DNA of 39,847 nucleotides, taken from NCBI GenBank assembly GCA_024239055.1, contig JANBVJ010000001.1:257277-297123 (forward strand), written 5' to 3'. The DNA comes from Patescibacteria group bacterium. GTDB lineage: Bacteria > Patescibacteriota > Minisyncoccia > Minisyncoccales > UBA10102. The position numbers and the translations under genes are program-made. Shown here one piece after another: positions 1-9,224 of this stretch. The notes under the pieces are model-generated. The model searched no databases, was not told the DNA's origin, and saw only the letters and a program-made list of their open reading frames with translations. Within the stretch, counting starts at the first letter, position 1, and every line of letters begins with the position of its first letter.

Positions 1-397
1 GAAATCCCTGATTTTGAAATAATTTCTTGTTTTCTTCCGTCCGCTCCCACAAGGGGCTTATTCGAAGAAATGCAGCTTTCTCTTGCTCTCCAATTTCAGA
101 AAGTTTTCGCAAAAGAAGTTGGAGTGCTTCTTGCTTTTTATCCAATGACCGGAGTGCTGCGTCAGCTAAGACCGGGCCATGGGGCATAAGAAGAAATGTT
201 CCTCTCCTTGCTGAAATCTTTACGGCGAATGCAACTCCAACAAGCTCTGAGGCATCAAAGAATCCAAACCGCCAGATATGGTGATTTCTCTTTTGTTCAA
301 ACTCCCCCCAGTTCCATGAATGCAAAAAGGTCTTCTCAGAACATCCCAAGAGAAACCCCTCCCAAATCGTTTTGTCTGTTATTTCCTTAATCTGCAT
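1..397 (-). CDS. FemAB-like peptidoglycan-bridge aminoacyltransferase (partial)
   Basis: This gene has no stop inside the window; it runs off the left edge after about 132 codons. The minus-strand translation starts MQIKEITDKTIWEGFL and contains FLHSWNWGEFEQ, which resembles the FLQSWEWGEFQ-type opening of FemA/FemB/FemX-like GNAT-fold proteins. Those enzymes use aminoacyl-tRNA to add residues to the peptidoglycan or lipid II stem peptide. A later segment, FLLMPHGPVL, also fits the family. The ATG (395-397) overlaps the 3' end of the aminotransferase gene by 11 bases, so it is the last visible gene of the lysS operon. The C-terminal half is not visible, so family membership rests on the N-terminus only and the substrate cannot be given. 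Confidence 0.72.
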   Translation of the reverse strand, partial: MQIKEITDKTIWEGFLLGCSEKTFLHSWNWGEFEQKRNHHIWRFGFFDASELVGVAFAVKISARRGTFLLMPHGPVLADAALRSLDKKQEALQLLLRKLSEIGEQEKAAFLRISPLWERTEENKKLFQNQGF

Positions 398-1628
398 GCT
401 GCTTGATAAACTTTACCGTCCTCTTAGCCTCATTCTCTGTTATACGAATATGAGTAGGAAGGTTTAATGTTATTAAAGCCAATTCCTCTGCTTTCCTGCA
501 ACTCCCCTTCACATACCCCACAGCCTCCAACTTCGTATCAGCTGGGGCAACTGGACTAGTGTACCAGTCCCCCAGCAAAAGATTCGCGTCCCAAGCCTTT
601 CTAATAATCGCATACGCATTGGGATGGCGCACAGGTAAGCGCAAAAAGATATGCCCACTCGTCTCCTCTGATACCTCAAATGAAGTATCCAGCAAAGCTC
701 TCTTGTAATATCCAGCCATCTTTTTTCTGTGTTCATTGAACCTATCTACCTTTGATAACTGCAACAAGGCAAGCTTAGCTAACGTGTTGGGCATTGCTTT
801 TGGAAAGTAGCTTGGTTTTCTTCCACGCTTCTCTGAAAAATGCACGGCCTTTGAGAGAATATGCAGCAATTGGAAAAGCAGGAGCAGGTATTTGCCCAAT
901 ATACGGTAAGTAGGAAGCACAATCCAGTTCATTAAAACAGGGTGCAGGAGCTGTTGTAAACTCCAGTAGGATGAGGGAAAACCGGCTTTTGCCTGAAACT
1001 TTCTGAGTGCCTTTCCATATTCTGCATTATTAGTTGCTGCCATCCCACCATATACAGAAGAGATTACCTTATCTCTTGAGAAACTGAAAAAGGCAACATC
1101 TCCAAAAGTTCCTACTCCAACTCCCTTATACTCAGCCCCCAAGGCATGGGCGCAATCCTCAATTAATAGCAGATTGTTCTGTTGGCAAATAGTTTGAATC
1201 TTATCCATATCAGCGGGTTTGCCAAAGGTATGCTGTACAATGACAGCTCTGCTTTTTTTGGTTATCTTTCGTTCTAAATCCTGAGGCGAAATATTATAAT
1301 CTTCCTCGCAATCCACATATACTGGTTTTAAAGAAGACCAAAGCACCGGATTTGGCACAGCATTACAGGTAAAGGCTTGCAACAGAACCTCATCTCCTTT
1401 TTCTAACTTAAAAGCACTTAATATCGCCATTAAAGCTGATCTGCCAGAATTAAAGGAAACAGCATGACGAACTCCGATCTTATCTGAAAATTCCTTTTCC
1501 AATTCATTTATCTCTCTGCCTTGAGAACGTAAAAATCCAAAACTCACTATTTCCTTTAACGAAAGTACAATGTCATCTTTTTCGGTATTTGGAGAAAGTG
1601 ATATGGAAATGGGTTTAAATGCATTCAT
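387..1628 (-). CDS. DegT/DnrJ/EryC1-family PLP aminotransferase
   Basis: A 413-residue fold-type I aminotransferase of the DegT/DnrJ/EryC1/StrS family, which usually transaminates nucleotide-linked keto-sugars. Visible landmarks are SFNSGRSAL near residues 58-66 (phosphate binding), IEDCAHALGA near 156-165 (Asp158 pairs with the PLP nitrogen) and SFSRDKVISSVYGG near 182-195, where Lys187 should form the PLP aldimine. The length is slightly above the usual 370-400. It overlaps the Mur-ligase-like gene upstream by 4 bases (ATGA) and the FemAB-like gene downstream. The neighbours suggest a cell-envelope sugar or peptide modification, but the substrate is unknown. Confidence 0.9.
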   Translation of the reverse strand: MNAFKPISISLSPNTEKDDIVLSLKEIVSFGFLRSQGREINELEKEFSDKIGVRHAVSFNSGRSALMAILSAFKLEKGDEVLLQAFTCNAVPNPVLWSSLKPVYVDCEEDYNISPQDLERKITKKSRAVIVQHTFGKPADMDKIQTICQQNNLLLIEDCAHALGAEYKGVGVGTFGDVAFFSFSRDKVISSVYGGMAATNNAEYGKALRKFQAKAGFPSSYWSLQQLLHPVLMNWIVLPTYRILGKYLLLLFQLLHILSKAVHFSEKRGRKPSYFPKAMPNTLAKLALLQLSKVDRFNEHRKKMAGYYKRALLDTSFEVSEETSGHIFLRLPVRHPNAYAIIRKAWDANLLLGDWYTSPVAPADTKLEAVGYVKGSCRKAEELALITLNLPTHIRITENEAKRTVKFIKQHAD

Positions 1629-3196
1629 GCCAATAACTTTAATAGTCCTTGTGGTACCCTTCCTTCAAGCAGTACTACGTCCCCCTCTTTTACCATATCT
1701 TGTATTATTTTCAATATTACAGCTGGTTGCTCTTCAAGCACAATATTATCCTTTTTCATGCCTTGAGCAACAGCTTCTTCAGAAATCTCTTTAAATCTAT
1801 CTTTTGTCGTAATAATGGCGTAATCTGACATCTGACCTATCTTCTCTCCTATTCTTTTATGTACCTCTTTTGAAGAAGAACCTAATTCTATTAAAGACGG
1901 CATCACAACAACCTTCTTTCCCTGCCACAGGTTCATATAATCAATATCAGAAACAGCTCCTGTAGGATTCATTGAATAAGATGAATCAATAATATCAGCT
2001 CCGTTTATGCCTTTTTTCACCTTTAATCCTCCTGTAAAGGAACTAAGAGCATGAGCTGACTCTTTTAATCCTATTCCCACCTCCAAACTCGCAAGTTGAG
2101 CTAATAAGATGTTTTCTAGGAAAGGACCTCCAACACGAACTTGTACAGCGGCACTTTCACCTTCTTTATGTACGGCAGTAAAAGAAATCTCATGTTTTGT
2201 AATTATTAAATTTTCAGCCCATAGTTCACCTTCTTTTCCAATCTTTCGTTTCTTGCCCTGAGTTCTTTCATACATCTCTTTGCAATATGGATTAAAGCCG
2301 TTAAAGATACTCACTCCTTTATTATCCAAAGACTCAACTAATTCATACTTTCCCTCAATTATATTCTTTTGAGAGCCAAAAGTTGCCATGTGCTGTTCAT
2401 TAATGCCTGTAACTATTGCAATCTTTGGTTTTGCTATTGAAGCAAGTAAACGAATTCCTCCTTTGTTATACGCCCCCATCTCACATACAAAAACCTCATG
2501 TTCTTCTCTAAGGCCTCGTAAAATGGTCTGCGATATTCCAACTTCAGAGTTATTATTCTTTTGTGTCTTTAGAGTCTTATACTTTGCAGAAACTATATGA
2601 AAGAGAAGTTCTTTTACTGAACTCTTACCATATGAACCCGTAACACCAATAACTAAAAGACTGCTCATTTCAGCTCTCTTTTTTCTTGCTTGTTGAATCA
2701 TGCTATTTCGCTGATAGACCGCAATTGGCTGAAACAGCAAGACCACAACTGAAACCAATAAAGGAGAGGCGAGATCTAAAACAACAAGCGAGACTAAGAA
2801 CATATTTCCGCTTAAACCAACAACAAAGAATAAAATACCGACAATCACTAGCGCAATCACTATTGTCGCCACAGAGAGTATTAAAGTCTTTAAGGTAAAT
2901 ACCGGACGAGTAATAGATCTCCGTAATACATCAAAGAAAACCTTCCCCGCTTCCAAACCATAGAGAATAAAAACAAGAATATTAGCTTGAGAGAAAACAA
3001 ACAAAAAACGGATAAGCACAATCTTTACTGCAATCAAAGAATTAATGAAAAGATGACTTCCCCTATACGTTCTAAAGTGATCTGTAAACCTTCCAATATG
3101 GTATTCTTTTAACTGCCAGAGATATACCCAAAAGAGCACATTCTTTGCCATGCGAAAAAACCAGAGCACAATAACCACTGGAATAATAAAATTCAT
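1625..3196 (-). CDS. Membrane-anchored MurF-like Mur ligase
   Basis: 523 residues in two parts. Residues 1-165 are hydrophobic with several predicted membrane helices. From about 180 on there is a Mur ligase ATPase core. The P-loop GVTGSYGKSS (184-193, Lys191) and TQKNNNSEVGIS (211-222) resemble MurF, which adds D-Ala-D-Ala to UDP-MurNAc-tripeptide. SYSMNPTGAV further on corresponds to the MurF DAYNANP segment. The soluble N-terminal UDP-binding domain of ordinary MurF is missing and the membrane region takes its place. The enzyme may therefore act on a membrane-bound substrate, or the region may only be an anchor. One base separates it from the hydrolase upstream, and it overlaps the aminotransferase by 4 bases. 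Confidence 0.82.
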   Translation of the reverse strand: MNFIIPVVIVLWFFRMAKNVLFWVYLWQLKEYHIGRFTDHFRTYRGSHLFINSLIAVKIVLIRFLFVFSQANILVFILYGLEAGKVFFDVLRRSITRPVFTLKTLILSVATIVIALVIVGILFFVVGLSGNMFLVSLVVLDLASPLLVSVVVLLFQPIAVYQRNSMIQQARKKRAEMSSLLVIGVTGSYGKSSVKELLFHIVSAKYKTLKTQKNNNSEVGISQTILRGLREEHEVFVCEMGAYNKGGIRLLASIAKPKIAIVTGINEQHMATFGSQKNIIEGKYELVESLDNKGVSIFNGFNPYCKEMYERTQGKKRKIGKEGELWAENLIITKHEISFTAVHKEGESAAVQVRVGGPFLENILLAQLASLEVGIGLKESAHALSSFTGGLKVKKGINGADIIDSSYSMNPTGAVSDIDYMNLWQGKKVVVMPSLIELGSSSKEVHKRIGEKIGQMSDYAIITTKDRFKEISEEAVAQGMKKDNIVLEEQPAVILKIIQDMVKEGDVVLLEGRVPQGLLKLLA

Positions 3197-3197
3197 A

Positions 3198-3968
3198 TTA
3201 TTTAGTAAGAAATGTTTCTATCTCCCTTACCAATTCGTCTGGAATTTTCTTATGTGGAGTATGTCCAATGTCTGGAAATATAACAAGTTTTGCATTTTCA
3301 ATCTCCTGTTTCATAATATTCGCATCCTCAATAGGTACAAAGTCATCCTTCTCACCCCAGAGCACGAGAGTAGATGTCTTAATAGAAGAAAGTATTGGTC
3401 GAAGATTTTTTGATAGAACGCTTAAGAATATTTCTTTCATAACACCCTCAGCCTCCAAATAATCCGTTCTTTTGATGGCACGATAAAACAATCTCCTTAC
3501 GTGAGGACGCCATCTCCGTATAAAAGGAAGGGAACCAACAAGGTTTGCGGACTTTGCAATAATGAGGAGTACTTTGTGACGTAGACGCATATGACGTATG
3601 CCCGCAGCCGCGCATAGGATAAGATAAGAAAGCTCTTCTGGGTACTTTACTGCATATTGAATAGCGATCCTTCCGCCAAATGAGTGCCCAATAAGAATTA
3701 TGCCTTCAAGATTCAGTTCTTGAGAAAACTTCTCCACAAACTCCACATAGCGCTCCAAAGACCAACCAGCAGGGGGAGATGGAGTCTTTCCAAATCCAGG
3801 AAGATCGGGAACAACAACCAAATACTTCTTTGAGAGTAACTCTTGTACCTTTGTCCAGGATGCAGATGTTCCTCCCCAACCGTGAAGAATTAAAATCGGC
3901 TGACCTTTGCCAGCTATCTTGTAATTCACATCCAATCCATCTATTTTTATACTACGTTCTTCAATCAT
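3198..3968 (-). CDS. Alpha/beta-fold hydrolase
   Basis: A 256-residue alpha/beta hydrolase. The oxyanion-hole region is LHGWGGTSASW (28-38), the nucleophile elbow is GHSFGG with Ser96, the acid is in LWGEKDDFVP (Asp208 or Asp209), and the catalytic His is in FPDIGHTPHK (His236). The whole chain is accounted for and there is no signal peptide, so it is probably cytoplasmic. It overlaps the end of serS by 4 bases and precedes the Mur-ligase-like gene by one base, so it is cotranscribed with both. The family covers esterases, lipases and C-C hydrolases; the sequence does not fix a substrate. Confidence 0.88.
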   Translation of the reverse strand: MIEERSIKIDGLDVNYKIAGKGQPILILHGWGGTSASWTKVQELLSKKYLVVVPDLPGFGKTPSPPAGWSLERYVEFVEKFSQELNLEGIILIGHSFGGRIAIQYAVKYPEELSYLILCAAAGIRHMRLRHKVLLIIAKSANLVGSLPFIRRWRPHVRRLFYRAIKRTDYLEAEGVMKEIFLSVLSKNLRPILSSIKTSTLVLWGEKDDFVPIEDANIMKQEIENAKLVIFPDIGHTPHKKIPDELVREIETFLTK

Positions 3969-5284
3969 GTAGATTTCTTTATTTCCTTTACTCCAACATA
4001 TTTTTGCAAAACAGCAGGAATCTTCACCGATCCATCTTTTTTCTGATAATTCTCGAGTATGGCAATAAGCATTCTCCCAATGGCAAAAACAGTGGCATCG
4101 TTCATATGGACAAATTGCTTTGTCCCATCTTTAAATCGAACGCGAATATTAAGACGCCTTGCCTGATAATCAGTCATTAAATCTGAGCTATGGGTTTCCC
4201 TATATAAATCTTGCCCCGGCATCCATGTCTCAATATCAATCTGCCGTGCATCTGGCTTACCCATATCTCCAGTAGAAATAAGAACAACTTGATATGGAAG
4301 TTTTAAAGACTGCATGAGATATTCCTGAAGAGCTACAATAAATTCCTGTTCAAGTAGTGAATTCTCACCTGTTGTAAATGACTCAATCTCAACCTTATCA
4401 AACTGATGAACGCGAAGGATACCCTTTGTATCCTTACCATATGAACCGGCTTCTCGGCGAAATGATGTAGAGAACCCAACATATCTTTTTGGCAACTCTT
4501 TTTCCTCTAATGTTTCTTTCATGTGCAATGGTCCTAAGGTATGTTCTGCTGACCCAACTAAATATAAATCATCTTGTTTTAAATAATATCTTTCATCCTT
4601 GTCATCTCCAGAAAGACGGGCCATCTGAGAAAGAACCTCAGGGCGTATTATTACAGGAGGAACTACAGGTATAAAAGGAGTAGATGAATATCCTTTTTTT
4701 ACAGAGCTTGCTATCTTTTTTATAATCTTCTCAGAAGTTAAAATCTCAAAAGCATAATGAATTAAGGCAAATTCCAGCAATGCCGCCCCTCCCTTTAAAT
4801 ACGCAAATCGAGTACCTGAAACCTCAGATGCTTTTTTTGTATCTATAATATCCAACTCCTCTCCAATCTCCATATGATCTTTTGGTTTAAAATCAAAAGA
4901 TGTAGGTTTACCCCATTTTCTCAAAACTTTATTTGCAGACTCATCTTTTCCAATAGGAACATCTTTAAATGGAATATTTGGAACAGCATCCATTAACTCA
5001 AAAAATACCTCCTGAGTTCTTCTAAGCTCTGCCTCCCTTTTGCTTAACTGCTTTTTTAATTTTGCAGAATCTGCTATCTTTTTTTCCTTCTCCTTTCCAG
5101 ACAAAGAAGCAATAGAAACTGAAACCTTATTCTGCTCAGCTCGAAGCACATCAACTTCCTGAATCATTGTTCTTCGTTCTTCATCAATCTTTAAAAGATT
5201 ATCCACATCAAAAGTTAGACCCTTTGACTGAACTGCCTTCACTACCTTATCTGGATTCTCTCTAATAAACGCAATATCTAACAT
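3965..5284 (-). CDS. serS: Serine--tRNA ligase
   Basis: A 439-residue class II aminoacyl-tRNA synthetase that charges tRNA-Ser. It begins MLDIAFIRENPDKVVKAV, the typical start of the N-terminal coiled-coil arm that grips the long variable arm of tRNA-Ser (arm about 30-110). Motif 2 is FRREAGSYGKDTKGILRVHQ, followed by the usual F-D-K-V-E. Near the C-terminus GRMLIAILENYQ corresponds to motif 3, where GRT is more common than GRM. Length is normal. It starts one base after the lysS stop codon and overlaps the hydrolase start, so it depends on the lysS promoter. Confidence 0.97.
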   Translation of the reverse strand: MLDIAFIRENPDKVVKAVQSKGLTFDVDNLLKIDEERRTMIQEVDVLRAEQNKVSVSIASLSGKEKEKKIADSAKLKKQLSKREAELRRTQEVFFELMDAVPNIPFKDVPIGKDESANKVLRKWGKPTSFDFKPKDHMEIGEELDIIDTKKASEVSGTRFAYLKGGAALLEFALIHYAFEILTSEKIIKKIASSVKKGYSSTPFIPVVPPVIIRPEVLSQMARLSGDDKDERYYLKQDDLYLVGSAEHTLGPLHMKETLEEKELPKRYVGFSTSFRREAGSYGKDTKGILRVHQFDKVEIESFTTGENSLLEQEFIVALQEYLMQSLKLPYQVVLISTGDMGKPDARQIDIETWMPGQDLYRETHSSDLMTDYQARRLNIRVRFKDGTKQFVHMNDATVFAIGRMLIAILENYQKKDGSVKIPAVLQKYVGVKEIKKST

Positions 5285-5285
5285 A

Positions 5286-6752
5286 CTATTTTTTTTGTCT
5301 CATAAATGGAAACAGGATACTCTCGCGCAGGCTATTGGAATCTGTCAGAAGTGTAGTGAGGCGGTCAATGCCCATACCAAATCCAGCTGTTGGAGGCATA
5401 CCATACTCCAATGCTTCTATGAAGTTCTCATCCATACGTTGCGCTTCTTCATCCCCCTTCTTATACAACTTCTCTTGGTCTTTAAATACTCTTCTCTGCT
5501 CTATGGGGTCATTAAGCTCAGAGTATGCCTTTATTAATTCCCATCCTGCCGCCACTAGCTGAAATGCTCCCAACTTTGAGTCATCTTCATCAAGCTTTTT
5601 CGCTAAAGGAATGGAATCAGCAGGATAATGAATAATAAAAGTAGGCTCCCACAGCTTTGGAAAACAGTATTTCTTCATAATGGCGTCCGCCACCTTAGCT
5701 TTAGAATAGCTGGGTTCTACAGGCACATCCAACTCCTTTGCTTTCTTAATCAGAGCCGTTCTATTCAATTCTTCAATATCAACTTTCGCATACTGCTTAA
5801 TGAGTTTTGAATACTCAACTCGCTTCCATGGAGTTTTAAAATCAAGCTTTTTCCCATCATACTCAATTGTTGTCTTACCAAATACATCTTTTAATAAAGT
5901 AGTAAACATCTCCTCTGTAAACTTCATCATATCTTTATAGTCTGCATACGCCCAGTAAAACTCCAGCATGGTAAAGTCAGGATTATGGGACTTATCCACT
6001 CCTTCATTACGAAATACCCGCCCTATCTCATACACCTTTTCAAATCCTCCTACAATTAATCTCTTTAAATAGAGTTCAGGAGCAATCCTCAGGTATACAT
6101 TAGCATCAAAGGCCTTCATATGAGTTTTAAATGGAGTGGCATCAGCTCCTCCATACAAAGACTGAAGAATTGGTGTATCAACCTCCATAAATCCTTCTTT
6201 TTCCAAAAATCTTCGCAGAGATTGTATAATCTTAGTTCTCGTCTGAAACTTTTCTCTTACGTCTTTATTAAAGATTAAGTCTAAATATCGCTTTCTGTAT
6301 CGTTCTTCAACATCCTGCAAACCATGCCACTTTTCTGGCAAGGGAAGTAAAGACTTAGCTAAGATCTTGTAATCTGCAACCTCCACAGTCTTTTCTCCTT
6401 TCTTTGTTTTAAAAAGAGTACCTCTAATCTGCACAATATCTCCAATATCAAAGTTATCCAGAAAAAAAGCATATGCCTTCTCCCCTACTCCATCTCTTTT
6501 CAAATATGCCTGTATGCTTGCCGTAGCATCCTGCACATCAAAAAAGGTGGAGCCACCGTGCTCTCGAAACGAGCGCATTCTTCCCGCTATAGTAACTTCT
6601 TTTTTGCCTTTTGAGAGTTTCGTGAAATCAGAAAGAAGACCATCAATTAAATGAGTTCGTTGAGAAGTAACAGGATATGCCTTTTTTCCTGCTGACTCAA
6701 TACGTTTTAGCTTTGAAAGTCGCGCTTTTTTAATATCAGAAATACTTGCCAT
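5286..6752 (-). CDS. lysS: Lysine--tRNA ligase (class II)
   Basis: A 488-residue class II LysRS. The N-terminal OB-fold anticodon domain (about 50-150) includes VTIAGRMRSFREHGGSTFFD. The catalytic domain has motif 2 (RVFRNEGVDKSHNPDFTMLE) and motif 3 (GFGMGIDRLTTLLTDS). Length is usual for bacterial LysS. It is the first gene of a tight operon. A promoter with a TATAAT box only 8 nt before the ATG predicts a leaderless message, and there is no room for a Shine-Dalgarno site. Confidence 0.97.
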   Translation of the reverse strand: MASISDIKKARLSKLKRIESAGKKAYPVTSQRTHLIDGLLSDFTKLSKGKKEVTIAGRMRSFREHGGSTFFDVQDATASIQAYLKRDGVGEKAYAFFLDNFDIGDIVQIRGTLFKTKKGEKTVEVADYKILAKSLLPLPEKWHGLQDVEERYRKRYLDLIFNKDVREKFQTRTKIIQSLRRFLEKEGFMEVDTPILQSLYGGADATPFKTHMKAFDANVYLRIAPELYLKRLIVGGFEKVYEIGRVFRNEGVDKSHNPDFTMLEFYWAYADYKDMMKFTEEMFTTLLKDVFGKTTIEYDGKKLDFKTPWKRVEYSKLIKQYAKVDIEELNRTALIKKAKELDVPVEPSYSKAKVADAIMKKYCFPKLWEPTFIIHYPADSIPLAKKLDEDDSKLGAFQLVAAGWELIKAYSELNDPIEQRRVFKDQEKLYKKGDEEAQRMDENFIEALEYGMPPTAGFGMGIDRLTTLLTDSNSLRESILFPFMRQKK

Positions 6753-6760
6753 ATTTCAGA

Positions 6761-6789
6761 ATTATACCTAATTTTGAACCTTAGGTCAA
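6761..6789 (-). promoter_or_regulatory. lysS operon promoter (leaderless arrangement)
   Basis: On the minus strand, TTGACC (6784-6789), a 17-nt spacer and TATAAT (6761-6766). The ATG of lysS follows after 8 nt, so transcription should begin at or within a base or two of the start codon. Confidence 0.75.
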
Positions 6790-6791
6790 AA

Positions 6792-6815
6792 GAAAAATCC
6801 TGTAAAATTACAGGA
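6792..6815 (-). terminator. Terminator after greA
   Basis: TCCTGTA and TACAGGA form a 7-bp stem with a 4-nt loop, followed on the minus strand by five T. It closes the mreC-mreD-PBP2-greA unit and sits directly before the lysS promoter. Confidence 0.8.
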
Positions 6816-6824
6816 CTTCCCTCG

Positions 6825-7280
6825 CTATGAAATCTTAACAACTAAATAATCAATACTTCCATTTGGAGTCTCAATCTTCACCTTATCCCCTTTTTTCTTT
6901 AAAAGAAGGGCTGAACCTATTGGAGACTCAACTGAAATCTTGCCGGACATAGGATCAGCTTCCAAGGCCGTCACAATAGTATATGTTATATTTTCTGTTC
7001 CGTCTTTTAACTCTACATTAGAGCCAATCTGAACAGCTCCGTTTCCTGTGGACTTCCCAACTACCTCTGAAGTATGTATCTTTTCTCCAATCTCTATAAT
7101 CTTGCGTTCCAACATCTCCTGTTCTTCTTTCGCATTATGATAATCAAAGTTTTCAGATAAATCTCCAAAAGAAATTGCCTTTCTAAGACGAGCTGCTATC
7201 TCTTGACGCTTTGTAGTCTTGAGCTCTTTCAACTCCTCCTCAAGTTTTTTTAACCCTTCTTTGGTAATATATGTTGCCAT
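6825..7280 (-). CDS. greA: Transcription elongation factor GreA
   Basis: 151 residues, slightly short of the usual 158. The N-terminal coiled-coil finger (about 1-75) contains the acidic tip in SFGDLSENFDYHNAKEEQ, where the D-L-S-E-N-F-D-Y pattern is diagnostic. The finger enters the secondary channel of RNA polymerase and stimulates cleavage of backtracked RNA. The C-terminal domain ends PNGSIDYLVVKIS. It starts 3 nt after the PBP2 stop codon, so it is last in the mre operon. Confidence 0.96.
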   Translation of the reverse strand: MATYITKEGLKKLEEELKELKTTKRQEIAARLRKAISFGDLSENFDYHNAKEEQEMLERKIIEIGEKIHTSEVVGKSTGNGAVQIGSNVELKDGTENITYTIVTALEADPMSGKISVESPIGSALLLKKKGDKVKIETPNGSIDYLVVKIS

Positions 7281-7283
7281 AGC

Positions 7284-9224
7284 CTATTGGCTAAAATACC
7301 ATTCTAAAATCTCTTTTGCAATAGGCAAAGCCGCAATCTGCTCTCCTCTTACGTCTTCAATAAGAACTGTTAAAACAATCTCAGGATTTTCATATGGAGC
7401 AAATACAGTCACCCAGTTATGTAGAATATCGGGATCTGGAGTCTGAGCCGTTCCTGTCTTGGCCGCAACCTCTACAGGGAGACTATTTAAGAGCACTGAG
7501 GAACCTGAAGTTACAGCTTGACGCATACCTTCTCGAACAATTTGTAAAATCTCCTGCTCAATGATGTTCTCTCTTACTACAACGCTCTCAATTTTCTGCT
7601 GTCCCTCATCTCTAACAATTTCCTTTACAACCTGTAACTCAAATACCGTTCCATTATTTGCTATTGCAGAAAAGGCACGCACAACCTGGAGTGGTGTTGT
7701 AAGAAGATTACCCTGCCCAATTGAAAGTAAATAGGTATCACCATCCCACCATCCTTCACCTTTTACTTCTTGTTTCCATTCTGGAGTCGGAAGCAGACCC
7801 GATTTTTCACCCTGAATATCAATTCCGGTCTTCTCTCCCCATCCAAACAAAGAAAGATACTGGGTAATCCTTGAAGGACCCAATCCTTCTTGCTGACCAT
7901 ATCCTCCTCCAATAGTATAAAAGTATACGTTTGAAGAAACGGCAATGGCATCTCGCATATTAACCCAACCATGATTCTTCCAATCTAGATACTTATATAC
8001 AATCTCGGGGTCATAACGATTTGGTACCTCAATGTATCCCTGTGTGAACATTAGCTCGTCTGGATCAATAATATCTTCTGCCAGGGCTGCTGAGGCCACA
8101 AGGGGCTTTATAGTAGACCCTGTGGGATACAACCCTCCTACGGCACGATTAAAGAGTGGTTCTGCAGGATCTTCCAGCAATTGTGAATATTCTTTTTGGC
8201 TAATACCTCCAGAAAAAGCATTAATGTCAAAACCAGGCATACTTACAAGAGAAAGAATACCGCCTGATCTTGGATCCATGGCAATGACAACTCCTTTTTT
8301 CGAACCTATACGTTTAAGATTATCAGAAAGAGCCTGTGTAACCTTTTCTTGCAGGCCAAGATCCATCCACAAAACAAGTGACTCCCCGGGTTCAGAAGGA
8401 ATCTCGCCCTTATCTTTCACAATCTTCCCATAAGCATCGCGTTCAAAAAGCTGTGCTCCTGGTTTTCCCCGTAAAACTGACTCAAAAGACTGTTCAACTC
8501 CAACTTTTCCTATTTGGTCTGTCACGCCATATCCTGAAAACTCCTCTAATTCCTCAGGAGATACTTTAGCAGTATACCCAAGTAAATGAGAGAGTACAGA
8601 ACCTTGTACATATTCACGGATTGTATTCTCCTGTACCCAACATCCTTCAAGATTTTCTAGTCTAGTCTCCACCATTATCAACTCCTCATGACTTAGATTC
8701 TCTCCAATTAACATAGTAGATGATGATTGCCTATCAAATACATCCTTTAAATCTTCAAAAGAGAAATCAGATAAACCTGCAAGTTCCTTGAACATATCCT
8801 CTCTTACACCTCTTTTTTGAGATATCTCCAACTTATCACACACCAAATCAAAACTCGGTCTATTAAATACAAGCTGGATACCAGAGGAATCATACATAAC
8901 TCCGCGTTCTGCTGCAATGGCAATGGATCTTATGGCATTCATCTTAGCTCTTTCACTTAATTCTTCTCCTTGAACAATCTGTAAATAACCTGTCCTAATG
9001 AAAAATACCGTCAAGATAACAACAAATCCAAAATATAAAACACGCAGTACGAGTTGAGAAAGAGGAATCTCAATCTTTCGCTCAAATCCGCCTTCCCGCT
9101 CTTGTTGATTTGCGGCAAGTTTATCCAAAAAAACCTCCTGAAACTCTACTTCTTTGGAGAAACGTGTAACAAATGACCCTTTATCTTTGAAGAATGGGAG
9201 GCCGAACATATGATTTAATAACAA
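7284..9224 (-). CDS. mrdA: Penicillin-binding protein 2, elongasome transpeptidase
   Basis: A 646-residue class B PBP, the transpeptidase that crosslinks side-wall peptidoglycan. One membrane helix lies at about 58-80, the dimerization/pedestal domain follows, and the transpeptidase domain has all three active-site motifs: S370-T-I-K373, S430-S-N432 and K589-T-G591. YPTGSTIKP is typical of PBP2. The start used here overlaps mreD by 44 bases; a later start before the membrane helix is possible, as the first 45 residues look unstructured. Following mreC and mreD, it belongs to the rod-shape machinery. rodA and mreB are not in the window. Confidence 0.93.
   Translation of the reverse strand: MLLNHMFGLPFFKDKGSFVTRFSKEVEFQEVFLDKLAANQQEREGGFERKIEIPLSQLVLRVLYFGFVVILTVFFIRTGYLQIVQGEELSERAKMNAIRSIAIAAERGVMYDSSGIQLVFNRPSFDLVCDKLEISQKRGVREDMFKELAGLSDFSFEDLKDVFDRQSSSTMLIGENLSHEELIMVETRLENLEGCWVQENTIREYVQGSVLSHLLGYTAKVSPEELEEFSGYGVTDQIGKVGVEQSFESVLRGKPGAQLFERDAYGKIVKDKGEIPSEPGESLVLWMDLGLQEKVTQALSDNLKRIGSKKGVVIAMDPRSGGILSLVSMPGFDINAFSGGISQKEYSQLLEDPAEPLFNRAVGGLYPTGSTIKPLVASAALAEDIIDPDELMFTQGYIEVPNRYDPEIVYKYLDWKNHGWVNMRDAIAVSSNVYFYTIGGGYGQQEGLGPSRITQYLSLFGWGEKTGIDIQGEKSGLLPTPEWKQEVKGEGWWDGDTYLLSIGQGNLLTTPLQVVRAFSAIANNGTVFELQVVKEIVRDEGQQKIESVVVRENIIEQEILQIVREGMRQAVTSGSSVLLNSLPVEVAAKTGTAQTPDPDILHNWVTVFAPYENPEIVLTVLIEDVRGEQIAALPIAKEILEWYFSQ

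Noticed and set aside
1-390. Two plus-strand open frames at the left edge
   Set aside because: The minus-strand frame, open to the window edge and overlapping the operon, has FemAB-like sequence; the plus frames are its shadows.
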